A DNA stretch of 39,365 nt from a virus (IMGVR_UViG_3300020383_000012:1-39365); one strand, 5' to 3'. Positions 1-7,745 are shown, numbered from the stretch's first letter. Notes: generated from the sequence alone by a model not told the origin. Numbers and translations: made by a program.

Positions 1-70
1 GGCTCAGGCTCGGTGGCTGGCTCAGGCTGGCTCAGGCTGGCTCAGGCTCGGGCTCGGGCTCGGGCTCGGG
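1..70. repeat. Left-end GGCTCA/GGCTCGG tandem repeat block
   Basis: Imperfect tandem units of GGCTCA, GGCTGGCTCA and GGCTCGG fill the first 70 bases. Positions 7-58 are repeated exactly at 39314-39365, the last 52 bases of the window; the match extends to 1-58 with one mismatch at position 6. On the minus strand the units read as Pro-Glu repeats, but no credible gene ends there. The block is either a real terminal redundancy or the tandem repeat at which a circular assembly was opened. Its low complexity makes the true copy number uncertain. Confidence 0.85.
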
Positions 71-71
71 C

Positions 72-89
72 AGGGGGGTAGTCCCCCCT
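72..89 (-). other. G6/C6 hairpin downstream of the 159-578 gene
   Basis: A perfect 7-bp stem (A plus six G, loop TAGT, six C plus T) lies about 70 bases past the stop of the minus-strand gene at 159-578. No U-run follows on the minus strand, so it is not a textbook intrinsic terminator. It could still slow transcription or protect an RNA 3' end. Confidence 0.35.
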
Positions 90-158
90 TCGGGCGTCGG
101 GAAAATAATATTAATACCCCACACTCGTACTTTCCAAAAACCTTTCCAACACACCGCG

Positions 159-578
159 TCATTCCTCGGTTCGCTCCCTGGCCTTAACCTTCCTCTCATC
201 CAGGAACACCTTAAACGCCTCCCTCCGTTTAGCCTCCCCCTTCCACGGTGGCCCCCCTTCGGGTTCCAGTTCCCTAACGAGTTTCTGCATGTGAAGTGCC
301 TCGATGACCCCGTGATAATAGGCCACTGCCCCCTCATTTTGGAGACACTCGACGTACCCACCTATCTCAATGTCTCCGGGAATACCCCGGTCATTATGCC
401 ACAGGAACACCCCGGGGGGGTCTCCTTCATTATGGCACTTCAGCGAAACGTGCGGGACTTGGGTATGCAATTCTTCAAAGAGCAGTCCGTGAACCATCCC
501 GTCTATTAGTTCGATAAGCGCCGCTACGGTCTTCCGGGTGGCTGCATCTTTTTCCTCTGTGGTCTGTACGTTTGCCAT
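159..578 (-). CDS. Hypothetical phage protein, 139 aa
   Basis: No family recognised. The start ATG at 578 has a clear ribosome site (AAGGAG, seven bases upstream), and directly before that lies one copy of the ACCGGGGGGG genome motif (593-602). The protein is soluble and acidic to neutral, with an N-terminal helix rich in Ala/Ile/Leu, a His/Trp-containing middle (around LWHNDRGIPGD) and a charged, Lys/Arg/Glu-rich C-terminus. A second motif copy (411-420) lies inside the gene and encodes Pro-Pro-Gly. It is last in a leftward run of small genes (1524 to 159), probably early or accessory in function. Confidence 0.7.
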   Translation of the reverse strand: MANVQTTEEKDAATRKTVAALIELIDGMVHGLLFEELHTQVPHVSLKCHNEGDPPGVFLWHNDRGIPGDIEIGGYVECLQNEGAVAYYHGVIEALHMQKLVRELEPEGGPPWKGEAKRREAFKVFLDERKVKARERTEE

Positions 579-613
579 ATCTCACTCCTTGTCCCCCCCG
601 GTTAATTGGTCCT

Positions 614-1105
614 CTAGCTAACTATTTTATTCCCCCCCACATTATCCCCGCTCCCACTATGGCTCTGCATCCACTCCGCCGCCTGCGCTGGAATCTCCAC
701 TTCTTCGTCGATTTCCATCCCATCGAGCAGGAGTTCGTCCACTATTTCCTCGACCACTTGGAGGACCACTTCTTCCTCAACGATGACCCCGTATGCCCTG
801 AGCAGCACAATGGAGGCACAGGAGGCGAAGGCTTGCATATCCTGCTGGGCCTGGATGATGTTCTGGAGTGAGGAGTCCCTGCTACCTCTGCACAGGTCTG
901 CTCTTTCGTAGTAGAACTTCAGTTTTTCCTCGTCTGTGTAAACTTTCTTGAGTTCGACCTTGGTGGTTATCCCCACGATGGGGTCTGTGCGTGTGGCCAG
1001 ATTGACTTTCGCGAGGTGTACGTCTGGTTCATCGGTGCTCTTGATATTCCTGACTTCGAGTCTGAACATGGCTTTGATGATGTCTGTTGATTGTGCTGAT
1101 TGCAT
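614..1105 (-). CDS. Hypothetical phage protein, 163 aa
   Basis: Unrecognised. The start at 1105 is set by a strong AAGGAGG ribosome site preceded by a copy of the ACCGGGGGGG motif (1120-1129), the same leader layout as the next gene at 578. The N-terminal half looks like a beta-rich domain (Phe-Arg-Leu-Glu-Val and Thr-Lys-Val-Glu-Leu stretches). A middle helix with Gln-rich and Ala-Ser-Cys-Ala segments follows, then a very acidic Val/Glu-rich helix (about residues 108-140). It probably forms one transcription unit with the 159-578 gene, since only 35 bases separate them. Confidence 0.7.
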   Translation of the reverse strand: MQSAQSTDIIKAMFRLEVRNIKSTDEPDVHLAKVNLATRTDPIVGITTKVELKKVYTDEEKLKFYYERADLCRGSRDSSLQNIIQAQQDMQAFASCASIVLLRAYGVIVEEEVVLQVVEEIVDELLLDGMEIDEEVEIPAQAAEWMQSHSGSGDNVGGNKIVS

Positions 1106-1166
1106 ACTTGCCTCCTTGTCCCCCCCGGTTGTTTATTGTAGATGCCCTGTGGCATTATTAAAAATG

Positions 1167-1231
1167 ACGGGGCACCTGACCTAATCCTTGGTTTGTTAAT
1201 TAATTAACGTTCGTTAACTTGGGTGCCCCGT
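1167..1231. promoter_or_regulatory. 10-bp inverted repeat enclosing a 14-bp palindrome
   Basis: ACGGGGCACC (1167-1176) pairs with GGTGCCCCGT (1222-1231). The loop contains the perfect 14-bp palindrome GTTAATTAATTAAC (1195-1208) and a further GTTAAC (1213-1218). It sits between two leftward genes (stop at 1258, start at 1105). Palindromes of this type are typical repressor operators; the outer arms could also form an RNA hairpin. No binding protein can be assigned, though the XRE protein at 31134-31388 is one candidate. Confidence 0.45.
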
Positions 1232-1257
1232 TATACTCGTCCCCCACCGGGGGGGTC

Positions 1258-1524
1258 TTACTTAGTGAGGAGTTCCCGTGGGTCCCCATATTTGGGGTAG
1301 CCATCCCGGGGGGGTCTTCTCTCGACGAAGACGGGTGTTTGCTCTCCGACCCACGCCCCGAGGGTGTTATATTCAAAAAATTCCACTGCCTCCTCATGGG
1401 TCATCCCGTCCTGGGTTAGTATCTCCAGGCACTTGTCATAATCGTATGCCGCGACGGGCTCATTGAACCCGTACCTGAGAGCTTCTCCAATAAATGCTTC
1501 TTCAAACCCCACCGCTAAGAGCAT
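1258..1524 (-). CDS. Conserved small phage protein of the GAWVGE type, 88 aa
   Basis: The sequence has the look of a small protein I recall from many phages and metagenomes: an N-terminal FEEAFIG segment, a DYDKCLEIL helix, GMTHEEAVEFFEYN and then GAWVGEQTPVFV. Its function is unknown. The start at 1524 has only a weak, distant ribosome site (AGGA about 12 bases upstream). The ACCGGGGGGG-type motif at 1305-1314 encodes Pro-Pro-Arg near the C-terminus, beyond the conserved part. Recognition is from memory of the motif pattern, not from a search. Confidence 0.75.
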   Translation of the reverse strand: MLLAVGFEEAFIGEALRYGFNEPVAAYDYDKCLEILTQDGMTHEEAVEFFEYNTLGAWVGEQTPVFVERRPPRDGYPKYGDPRELLTK

Positions 1525-1533
1525 GGCGGGGGT

Positions 1534-1788
1534 CTATCCTATTCCCCCTGGGATAACAACCTCTCTGCATAATCCGCACTTCTTTTGACACGCCGCGCCA
1601 AATGTCTTACTAAATATCAGGCTCAAGCACCCCTGGTCTTTCCTCGACGGAATAACCACTCCCCCGGTGCTTGAGCCGCCAATGACCTCTGCGTTTATTA
1701 GGGGAGGGAGGGTTAGTTTTCCTCTGCCCTCCTTCCCCGCCGCAGAAAATACCCCTGAATTACTTGCATCTAGTTGGCAACCACGCAT
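1534..1788 (-). CDS. Doubtful ORF, 84 aa, upstream of the GAWVGE gene
   Basis: This frame is open for 84 codons and is the only candidate gene in an otherwise gene-free stretch. Support is weak: no ribosome site precedes the ATG at 1788, the composition is Gly/Ser/Lys-rich with no recognisable fold, and a 12-bp perfect inverted repeat (1620-1631 and 1666-1677) runs through it. The Cys-Gln-Lys-Lys-Cys-Gly-Leu-Cys stretch near the C-terminus could hint at metal binding. It may equally be untranslated leader of the leftward transcript. Confidence 0.25.
   Translation of the reverse strand: MRGCQLDASNSGVFSAAGKEGRGKLTLPPLINAEVIGGSSTGGVVIPSRKDQGCLSLIFSKTFGAACQKKCGLCREVVIPGGIG
1620..1677. repeat. 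12-bp perfect inverted repeat
   Basis: GGCTCAAGCACC (1620-1631) is perfectly inverted as GGTGCTTGAGCC (1666-1677), with a 34-base loop. No U-run follows on either strand, so it is unlikely to be an intrinsic terminator. It may be a structured RNA leader or a protein binding site at the divergent control region. Confidence 0.6.
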
Positions 1789-1939
1789 AAACCCCGTAAT
1801 AGGTGAATTGTGTACTGGTAGTGCGTGAGTGCCCAGTGGATAAAAGTGTGTCGGCCCCGGGGGTAGATAGTGATGTCTCCACCCCCGGGAGTCCGATTTG
1901 GAGTGGGGCAGGGTGGGTAAAAAACCAACGCGACGTGTA
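1789..1939. promoter_or_regulatory. Divergent intergenic region before the structural operon
   Basis: This gap separates leftward small genes from the long rightward structural operon, so it should hold the late promoter. I see no convincing sigma70 -35/-10 pair and no T7-type promoter. A GC-rich hairpin is clear: CCCGGGGGT (1856-1864) pairs with ACCCCCGGG (1881-1889) around a 16-base loop. An in-frame TTG at 1898 would extend the first gene by 14 codons. Confidence 0.4.
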
Positions 1940-2341
1940 ATGGATGCTTCGCATCTATCTGTGGACTACAAATCTCTGTCCCGAACGGACTCCCGCGCTG
2001 TGGAGGCGCAGCGGGGTGAGGATTTGGCGGCGGAGGCTAAGAAGATTGCGATCAACTCCCGAATCGCTGAACACGCTATCTCCACGCTGCCTTCTGTCCA
2101 TACGATGCTGCACAATTCCTACTCGATAATCGACAGTGAGCTACGCCGATTGGGGCGGCAGTCCCACCGGGGGGGTCTTGACCGGGCCGACACTGCCCAG
2201 TTCGAGAAGTACGCTGCATCGTTGGTGCGTTTGGTGAAGATGGAGCATGAGGTACGGGACAACTCCAGCCTGGACGCGATGAGCGATAAGGAACTCACCG
2301 AAGAGGTGGTTAAGAAACTCCAGGAGAGCACTGATGGATGA
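1940..2341 (+). CDS. Candidate terminase small subunit, 133 aa
   Basis: First gene of the structural operon, three genes before the large terminase. It is almost wholly helical: an N-terminal Arg/Ala/Glu-rich part, then a long Leu/Val helix with SLVRLVKMEHEVRD and a C-terminal LDAMSDKEL segment. Phage small terminases often have this long oligomerisation helix followed by an LSDEEL-like motif, and this gene position is typical for TerS. No helix-turn-helix is obvious, so the call is inference. ATG 1940 was chosen; a TTG at 1898 would add 14 residues, and neither has a strong ribosome site. The gene overlaps the next by 8 bases. A motif copy (2166-2175) encodes Arg-Gly-Gly. Confidence 0.45.
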   Translation: MDASHLSVDYKSLSRTDSRAVEAQRGEDLAAEAKKIAINSRIAEHAISTLPSVHTMLHNSYSIIDSELRRLGRQSHRGGLDRADTAQFEKYAASLVRLVKMEHEVRDNSSLDAMSDKELTEEVVKKLQESTDG

Positions 2342-2936
2342 CATGAGAGAGCACATGCGGGAGGCGACGGGTCACACGAACCTGGGGTTTCAGACTGACG
2401 GGGTGCGAAGGGGGGACACTGTGTTCTCTGAGGTGCAGGATTTGAACCGAATCCCGGTGCGCATCCGCCCAGCGGAACCTAACGACGCGCACATGATAAT
2501 CGACTCCTGGTTGAAGTCGTATGCCGCGCAGAACAAGGACCAGCCCTCATGGGCGCTGTACCCGATGCAGAAGACGGTGATTCGCCGCTTGCTGAAGGAC
2601 GGGGTTACCCTGGTGGCGGCTGGTAATACTCACGAAAGCCAGGACGACATCTACGCCTGGATGTGCGCCCAGCGTTCCCCGAGTGGCATATTTATTATGC
2701 ACTACTCCTTTACGAAGATGATATTCCGCAAGCGGGGGCTCTTTACAGCGTTGCTCGGTGGGTACGACCACAAGAGGGGCGAGAACATCTTCTGTTCGCA
2801 TCGCGGTTGGTTAATGAAAGAGATTAAGGACCGCTATTCCATGCGTTATGTACCTCAATTGCAGTTTGATTGGGGAATGGACCAATTTGAACGGGCCTAT
2901 CACGAGGTCCGCAACCGCAAGAAGGGTAAGAAATAA
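2334..2936 (+). CDS. GNAT-like acetyltransferase fold protein, 200 aa
   Basis: The central part has the layout of a GNAT-type protein: IRPAEPNDAHMIIDSWLKSY (about residues 43-62) as the first strand and helix, then strands around VTLVAAGNT and IYAWMCAQ, then a helix with FRKRGLFTALL that fits the acetyl-CoA-binding region, although the usual Q/RxxGxG/A loop is poorly conserved. Proteins of this kind occur near the terminase genes of some aquatic podoviruses. The role is unknown; modification of a virion or host protein is possible. It overlaps its upstream neighbour by 8 bases and touches the next gene through a TAATG overlap. Confidence 0.5.
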   Translation: MDDMREHMREATGHTNLGFQTDGVRRGDTVFSEVQDLNRIPVRIRPAEPNDAHMIIDSWLKSYAAQNKDQPSWALYPMQKTVIRRLLKDGVTLVAAGNTHESQDDIYAWMCAQRSPSGIFIMHYSFTKMIFRKRGLFTALLGGYDHKRGENIFCSHRGWLMKEIKDRYSMRYVPQLQFDWGMDQFERAYHEVRNRKKGKK

Positions 2937-3205
2937 TGGAAGACCGAATACCGCTGAAGAGCGTTACGTTAAACACCAGTATGCGTCCTTTGTTTGGCAA
3001 CACACACTTTGCCAATAAGAACTTCGAGAAATGGGACCTCTACCTTGAGGGTGACTTTGTTCATATCGTGGATGAGTCCCCCCGGGGGGTTGGTCATGGG
3101 ATAGTCCACATGGCAGCGTGTGCCGTGGAGGTGCTCCCAGGGTTCGAGATGCCAAAGAAGCGTAAGCGTGGGCGACCCCCGAAGTCCATTAAGGCTGTTG
3201 GCTAA
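2936..3205 (+). CDS. Small AT-hook-type DNA-binding protein, 89 aa
   Basis: The C-terminus carries KKRKRGRPPKS (about residues 75-85), which matches the AT-hook core (R-G-R-P flanked by basic residues) that inserts in the minor groove of AT-rich DNA. The N-terminal 70 residues look like a compact mixed fold with no family recognised. It starts in a TAATG overlap and ends directly against the GTG of the large terminase. By position it could assist packaging, for example by binding the packaging site, but this is inference. The palindromic C6G6 run at 3078-3089 lies inside it and encodes Ser-Pro-Arg-Gly-Val. Confidence 0.6.
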   Translation: MEDRIPLKSVTLNTSMRPLFGNTHFANKNFEKWDLYLEGDFVHIVDESPRGVGHGIVHMAACAVEVLPGFEMPKKRKRGRPPKSIKAVG

Positions 3206-4642
3206 GTGTCAGCTTCTACCCGGGACCTCCTTCGGGAGTATTACAAACGCTTCGGAGAGATACCGCCAGCGGTACACGAAGAGCACCGGGACCGTACTTA
3301 TCGGTGGCGGGAGGATTTGTTTGATAAGCAACTGGCGCTTATCGACGACCCATCCACCTTTAAGGCGGCGTTGTGCTCTCGACGTGCCGGGAAGACCTAC
3401 ACGGTGTCCCGGTATCTCATTGAGGCGGCAGTAAAAAACCCGGACGGGATTGTGGTCTATATCGGCCTGACCCGGGCTGCGGCGAAGCGGCTGATGTGGA
3501 ATGAGTTAAAGCGAGCGAACCGACTTTATCACCTGGGGGTTAATTTCAACAATGCGGAGTTAATCGCGACGTTCCCAAACCACTCCCAGGTGATAATTAC
3601 GGGGGCGAATGACCAAGCGGACGTGGACAAGCTGCGTGGACCTGCCTACCGACTGGTAGCGATTGATGAGTGCCAATCCTATGGGCCTTTCCTCAACGAG
3701 CTTATCGAGGAGGTTATCGAGCCTGCGCTGATTGACCATAAGGGGACCTTGCTGCTGACGGGGACTCCGAACGCTGCCTGTACGGGATATTTCTACGCAG
3801 CGACCACGGATATGAACTTCGGGTACGCCACCCACAAATGGACGATTCGAGAGAACCCGCACATTCCTCATGCGGAGGAGTACCTTGAGCGGAAGCTGAA
3901 GCAGAAGAGTTGGGACGTAACCAACCCCATTTACCAGCGGGAGTGGTGCGGTAAGTGGATTCGGTCGATGGACTCCTTGGTCTATAAGTTTGACGGGGAT
4001 AACCTCTTCGGCGAACTCCCGGACGGGGAATGGTACTATGTGCTCGGGATTGACCTTGGGTATATCGACGCCACCTCGTTCTCGATTGGGGCGTACTGTG
4101 ACACGGACCCCCACCTCTATGTGGTGGAAACCCCTATCTACCATAAGCTGATTCCCTCCGAGATTGCGGAGAAGGTGGTGGAGCTAAACCGCCACTACGA
4201 CTTTAGGCAGATGGTAGCGGACACAGGGGGCCTGGGGCTGTCCATTACGGAGGAGATGCGGCAAAGGTACGGATTGCCCATAAAAGCCGCTGAGAAGCGA
4301 AATAAAGCCTCCTACATCGAGCTTTTGAATGACGATCTCCGCACGGGTAAAATCAAGGTCTCGAAGGACGCTCCGGTGCTCGATGAGTGGGCCCTGCTCC
4401 AGTGGAACGAGGACCGGACCAAAGAGGACCCCCGGTTTGAGAACCACGCTTCGGATGCAACGCTCTACATGTGGCGGGAGGCTCGGCACTTCCTGTGGGA
4501 GGAGATTATCAGCGACCCTCTCCCTGGGGAGCCGGGGTACATGGAGTGGGTTGAACAGCAGCACATTCAGGCAGTGGAAGAGCGTGTGTTTGGCGGGGAT
4601 GATGATGAGCCCTGGTGGAGCCGGGGGATTAGGTTAAATTAA
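3206..4642 (+). CDS. terL: Terminase large subunit (TerL)
   Basis: ATP-driven DNA packaging motor and nuclease. The N-terminal ATPase has Walker A CSRRAGKT (57-64), Walker B VAIDE (151-155) with the catalytic Glu, and a coupling motif LLLTGTPN (182-189). The C-terminal RNase H-like nuclease has acidic residues at D283 (GIDLGYIDAT), D339 (VADTGG) and D417 (ENHASDAT). At 478 aa it is complete and compact for the family. The start is GTG, immediately after the previous stop, so translation is probably coupled. The stop overlaps the next ATG by one base. Confidence 0.96.
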   Translation: MSASTRDLLREYYKRFGEIPPAVHEEHRDRTYRWREDLFDKQLALIDDPSTFKAALCSRRAGKTYTVSRYLIEAAVKNPDGIVVYIGLTRAAAKRLMWNELKRANRLYHLGVNFNNAELIATFPNHSQVIITGANDQADVDKLRGPAYRLVAIDECQSYGPFLNELIEEVIEPALIDHKGTLLLTGTPNAACTGYFYAATTDMNFGYATHKWTIRENPHIPHAEEYLERKLKQKSWDVTNPIYQREWCGKWIRSMDSLVYKFDGDNLFGELPDGEWYYVLGIDLGYIDATSFSIGAYCDTDPHLYVVETPIYHKLIPSEIAEKVVELNRHYDFRQMVADTGGLGLSITEEMRQRYGLPIKAAEKRNKASYIELLNDDLRTGKIKVSKDAPVLDEWALLQWNEDRTKEDPRFENHASDATLYMWREARHFLWEEIISDPLPGEPGYMEWVEQQHIQAVEERVFGGDDDEPWWSRGIRLN

Positions 4643-4824
4643 TGGAATTATCAGATATAAAAGAATTTACGGTCTGGATGCGGGAAAATGGTGCTAAATC
4701 GTTTACCATCCCGGGGGAAATAGCAGTAACATTCCGAGATAACGAGACAGACCGGACCTCCGGTTTCATCCCTGACCACCTGGTCATCACAGACGAAGAG
4801 GATATGTTCAATGTACAACGCTAA
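4642..4824 (+). CDS. Small hypothetical protein between terminase and portal, 60 aa
   Basis: Starts in a TAATG overlap with the terminase and ends inside the portal gene (14-base overlap), a strong sign of a real coupled gene. The protein is acidic, with a short helix (DIKEFTVWMRENG), a beta-like part (KSFTIPGEIAVTF) and an acidic C-terminus. Small proteins of this size often lie between terL and portal in podoviruses; no function is known to me. Confidence 0.7.
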   Translation: MELSDIKEFTVWMRENGAKSFTIPGEIAVTFRDNETDRTSGFIPDHLVITDEEDMFNVQR

Positions 4825-6748
4825 AAACGAATTATGGTGGCAGGCCCCCGACGGAGAACCCCACGAAGCACTCTTTGAGTATGTCGGGAGGCTGGTTGAA
4901 GACCAGAATTACCAGCATGACCTGAACACGGACCACTTCCAGCGGTATAATGATGCCGAATTAACCGACCTGACGCTTAGTGGGTACAGTAAACCGGCGT
5001 CTGCGGGGCGGCACAAGGTCACGTTGAATGTGGTTAAGTCCATGTGCGACACTGTGACCTCCGAGATTACCCAGAATAAACCCACGGCAACCTTCCTGAC
5101 CTCCGGGGGGGACTGGGCCCAACGCCGGAAAGCAGAATTACTGGACCGCTTTTGCCAGGGTCAGTTCTACGAGAGCAAGATTTACGAGGTGGCCCCGAAG
5201 GTCTTTAAGGATGCAGCGGTCTTTGGGACGGGGGTTATGAAGATTTACGAGTCCGAGGGGGACGTGAAGGTTGAGCGAATCTTCCCTGACGAGTTGATTG
5301 TGGACGATGAGGAGTGCCGGTACTCCTCCCCCCGGCAGGCGTTCCAGTTGAAGGTGGTCAACAAAGAGGTCCTTAAGGCGATGTACCCGGAGAAGGCGTC
5401 TGCGTTGGATTCAACGACAGGGGTGGAGACCAGCGAGGCACTGGAGAACCGCTTACTCGGGGAGAGTGACGAGCAGGTTCTCTGTCTGGAGGCGTGGCAT
5501 CTCCCGTCCTCTAAGGAGTCCGACGACGGGCGGCACAGCATCGCGGTGGCGGGGGGAACCCTGCTTGATGAGACCTATCACCGGGATTACTTCCCCTTTG
5601 TGACCCTGCACTGGTCCGACAGGTTGCTTGGATTCTGGGGCCAGGGTCTCGCTGAGATGCTAACGGGCATCCAAATCGAGATTAATACACTGCTTAAGAC
5701 CATCTCCGAGTCCATGCGGTTGGCCAAACCGAAGGTTTTCGTGGAGACCGGGTCGAAGATTACCAAGGCAAGCCTGAACAACGAGTTGTGGGGGGTTATC
5801 GAGTACACATCCCCGGGGAAACCACCCCAGTTCTACGTCCCGAAAATCATGGCGGGGGAGGTCTACTCCCACCTGGACAGGCTCTTTGAACGGGCGTATC
5901 AGATAGCCGGTATCTCGGAAATGTCGGCTCAGTCGAAGAAGCCGGTGGGGATTGAGTCTGCGGTGGCTCTGCGGGAGTTCTCGGACATCCAGACCAAGCG
6001 GTTCTATGACATCGCCGCCCGGTACGAGAACCTCTTTATCCATGCCGCCGTCCAGATGATAGACATCGCCCGGGAAGCAGCGGAGCGGGACGAGGCTTAC
6101 GAGGTGGTCTCCCACGGGGACAAGTATATTGAGAAGATTAAGTGGAAGGACATCAACCTCGACAAAGACGCCTATGTGATGAAGGTGACCCCGACCAACA
6201 TGCTGCCGAACACCCCTGCCGGGAAGCTGGAGTTTGTCCGGGAGCTGCTTGAGTCCGGGCTGATTCAGGACCCGATGATTGCGCTTTCCCTGCTCCAGTA
6301 CCCCGATATTGAGGCAGCGACTCGTCCGATGACCGCTTCTAGCGACATTGTGGATATGTTCATTTCGGAGATGCTCGACAAGGGGAGTTACCAGTCCCCC
6401 GAGCCCTATATGGACCTCTCCCTGGCTGTCCAGAAGACTCAGTCGGCATACATGGTGGCGCGAATCAACAAAGCCCCGGAAGACCGACTGCGGCTCCTCG
6501 TTAGGTTCATGCAGGAAGTGATGGAGTTATTGGCGTCGATGGAGATGGCGTCCAATCAGGAGCAGATGATGGGCGTACAACCGGGGGGGCCTCTTGCTGG
6601 TGGTGAAGGGACACCGCCGCCAGCCGGGATGGAAGGGGCTCCCCCACCCCCACCAGGAATTGAGCAGATTTTGGGTGAATCAATGGACGCACCACCAGCC
6701 GGTGGTCCGCCCGTAACAGGAGGGGCTCCGATGGGCCCGATGCAATAG
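4811..6748 (+). CDS. Portal protein (head-tail connector)
   Basis: 645 aa, the ring protein through which DNA enters and leaves the capsid. Position after the large terminase, length and the sequence pattern (an N-terminal segment with aromatic residues, long helices around residues 250-400 with ALREFSDIQTKRF, and a helical wing/barrel region before the tail) fit podovirus-type portals. The last roughly 60 residues are Pro/Gly-rich and probably disordered. Two motif copies lie inside (5102-5111 giving Ser-Gly-Gly, 6580-6589 giving Pro-Gly-Gly), the second within the disordered tail. The start ATG at 4811 lies within the previous gene. Confidence 0.93.
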   Translation: MYNAKNELWWQAPDGEPHEALFEYVGRLVEDQNYQHDLNTDHFQRYNDAELTDLTLSGYSKPASAGRHKVTLNVVKSMCDTVTSEITQNKPTATFLTSGGDWAQRRKAELLDRFCQGQFYESKIYEVAPKVFKDAAVFGTGVMKIYESEGDVKVERIFPDELIVDDEECRYSSPRQAFQLKVVNKEVLKAMYPEKASALDSTTGVETSEALENRLLGESDEQVLCLEAWHLPSSKESDDGRHSIAVAGGTLLDETYHRDYFPFVTLHWSDRLLGFWGQGLAEMLTGIQIEINTLLKTISESMRLAKPKVFVETGSKITKASLNNELWGVIEYTSPGKPPQFYVPKIMAGEVYSHLDRLFERAYQIAGISEMSAQSKKPVGIESAVALREFSDIQTKRFYDIAARYENLFIHAAVQMIDIAREAAERDEAYEVVSHGDKYIEKIKWKDINLDKDAYVMKVTPTNMLPNTPAGKLEFVRELLESGLIQDPMIALSLLQYPDIEAATRPMTASSDIVDMFISEMLDKGSYQSPEPYMDLSLAVQKTQSAYMVARINKAPEDRLRLLVRFMQEVMELLASMEMASNQEQMMGVQPGGPLAGGEGTPPPAGMEGAPPPPPGIEQILGESMDAPPAGGPPVTGGAPMGPMQ

Positions 6749-6757
6749 GAGAGACAC

Positions 6758-7717
6758 ATGGCATCAGCAGCAGACGTGCAGGAGACCGCTTCGGCACTGG
6801 CTGAATTGGCAGCAGTTAAAATGGAGAATGGGGAGGTGGCTGTGGCAGCAGAGGCCCCCCCGGTTACTCCTGAATTGGCAGAAGCAGAATCCCCCCCGGT
6901 GGAGGAGTCGGGGCCCGAGCCTATGGCGTTCCGTCCGGCTATCCCGACAGCGGAGTCCAAGGAGTTCCAGGAATTAGCTCGGCGGGAACGTGCTGTCCGG
7001 GAGCAGACCGACCAGAACAAGCAAATGCAGCAGGAGTTGGCAGAGCTTCGGGGTGAGATTCGTGCTGGGAAGGGAATAAATGAGGGCGATTTACGGGAGC
7101 AGGCCCGAAAAGACCCACTGGAGTTCATTAAAAAGTACGGATTATCCTACGATGACTTGACCAATACGGTGCTTAACGGAGAGAAAGCGCCGCCGGATTT
7201 GGAATTGCGTCATGAAATCGGGCAACTTCGGGAGGAGTTGAGTTCGATTAAAGAAGCGAAAAATGCGGAAATTGTGGCGCAGAAAGAGACTTCTGAGGCG
7301 CAGGCGTACGACAAATTCATTGACGAAGTCCACCAGTTCGTAGAAACTAATGCTGATGAATACGAATTAGTAAGGCTCCAGGGAGCGCAGCAACTTGTAG
7401 GTGACGTAATTAGGGAAACCTTTAGCGCCACTCAACGAGTCCTGCCATACCAGGAGGCTTGCCAAATCGTCGAGGACCACCTCGAACAGCAAGTCCGTAA
7501 TTCTATGCGGTCAAGAAAGCTCCGAACAGCAGCGCCACCTATTGAGTCGGTCACTCCAGCAGCGGAACCCAAAGTTTCCACTAGACCAAAAACCCTGACG
7601 AATGAAAACACCGCTAGTCCAGCCTCTGTGCCGGATTCTGGCAGTTCGCTCGCGTCACGGGATGAATCACTCGAAAATTTGGCGTCTTCTATGAATTTCT
7701 GGGGTACTTCCGCATAG
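6758..7717 (+). CDS. Capsid scaffolding protein
   Basis: 319 aa lying between portal and major capsid genes, where scaffolds belong. It is acidic and mainly helical: an Ala/Pro/Glu-rich disordered N-terminus (1-70), a coiled-coil region with ERAVREQTDQNKQMQQELAE and ELRHEIGQLREELSSIKEAK, and a C-terminal Ser/Thr/Pro-rich tail. A good AGGAGA site precedes ATG 6758. Two copies of the genome motif in C-rich orientation, 26 bases apart (6855-6864 and 6891-6900), encode Ala-Pro-Pro-Val and Ser-Pro-Pro-Val in the disordered N-terminus. No protease gene is adjacent, so the scaffold probably leaves the head intact. Confidence 0.8.
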   Translation: MASAADVQETASALAELAAVKMENGEVAVAAEAPPVTPELAEAESPPVEESGPEPMAFRPAIPTAESKEFQELARRERAVREQTDQNKQMQQELAELRGEIRAGKGINEGDLREQARKDPLEFIKKYGLSYDDLTNTVLNGEKAPPDLELRHEIGQLREELSSIKEAKNAEIVAQKETSEAQAYDKFIDEVHQFVETNADEYELVRLQGAQQLVGDVIRETFSATQRVLPYQEACQIVEDHLEQQVRNSMRSRKLRTAAPPIESVTPAAEPKVSTRPKTLTNENTASPASVPDSGSSLASRDESLENLASSMNFWGTSA

Positions 7718-7745
7718 CGAATAGGCCCCGGCAAAGGGGTTTATT

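Noticed and set aside
32-361. Minus-strand frame ending in Pro-Glu repeats
   Set aside because: It overlaps the better supported 159-578 gene in another frame, and the repeats only reflect the GGCTCGG tandem DNA.
1898-1939. TTG-initiated extension of the candidate small terminase
   Set aside because: No ribosome site is visible before TTG 1898 and the added residues look like untranslated leader; kept only as an alternative start.
3560-4144. Long minus-strand frame opposite the terminase (194 codons)
   Set aside because: It mirrors the codon bias of the terminase gene, has no ribosome site, and its product lacks any plausible fold. The same holds for other long antisense frames opposite structural genes.
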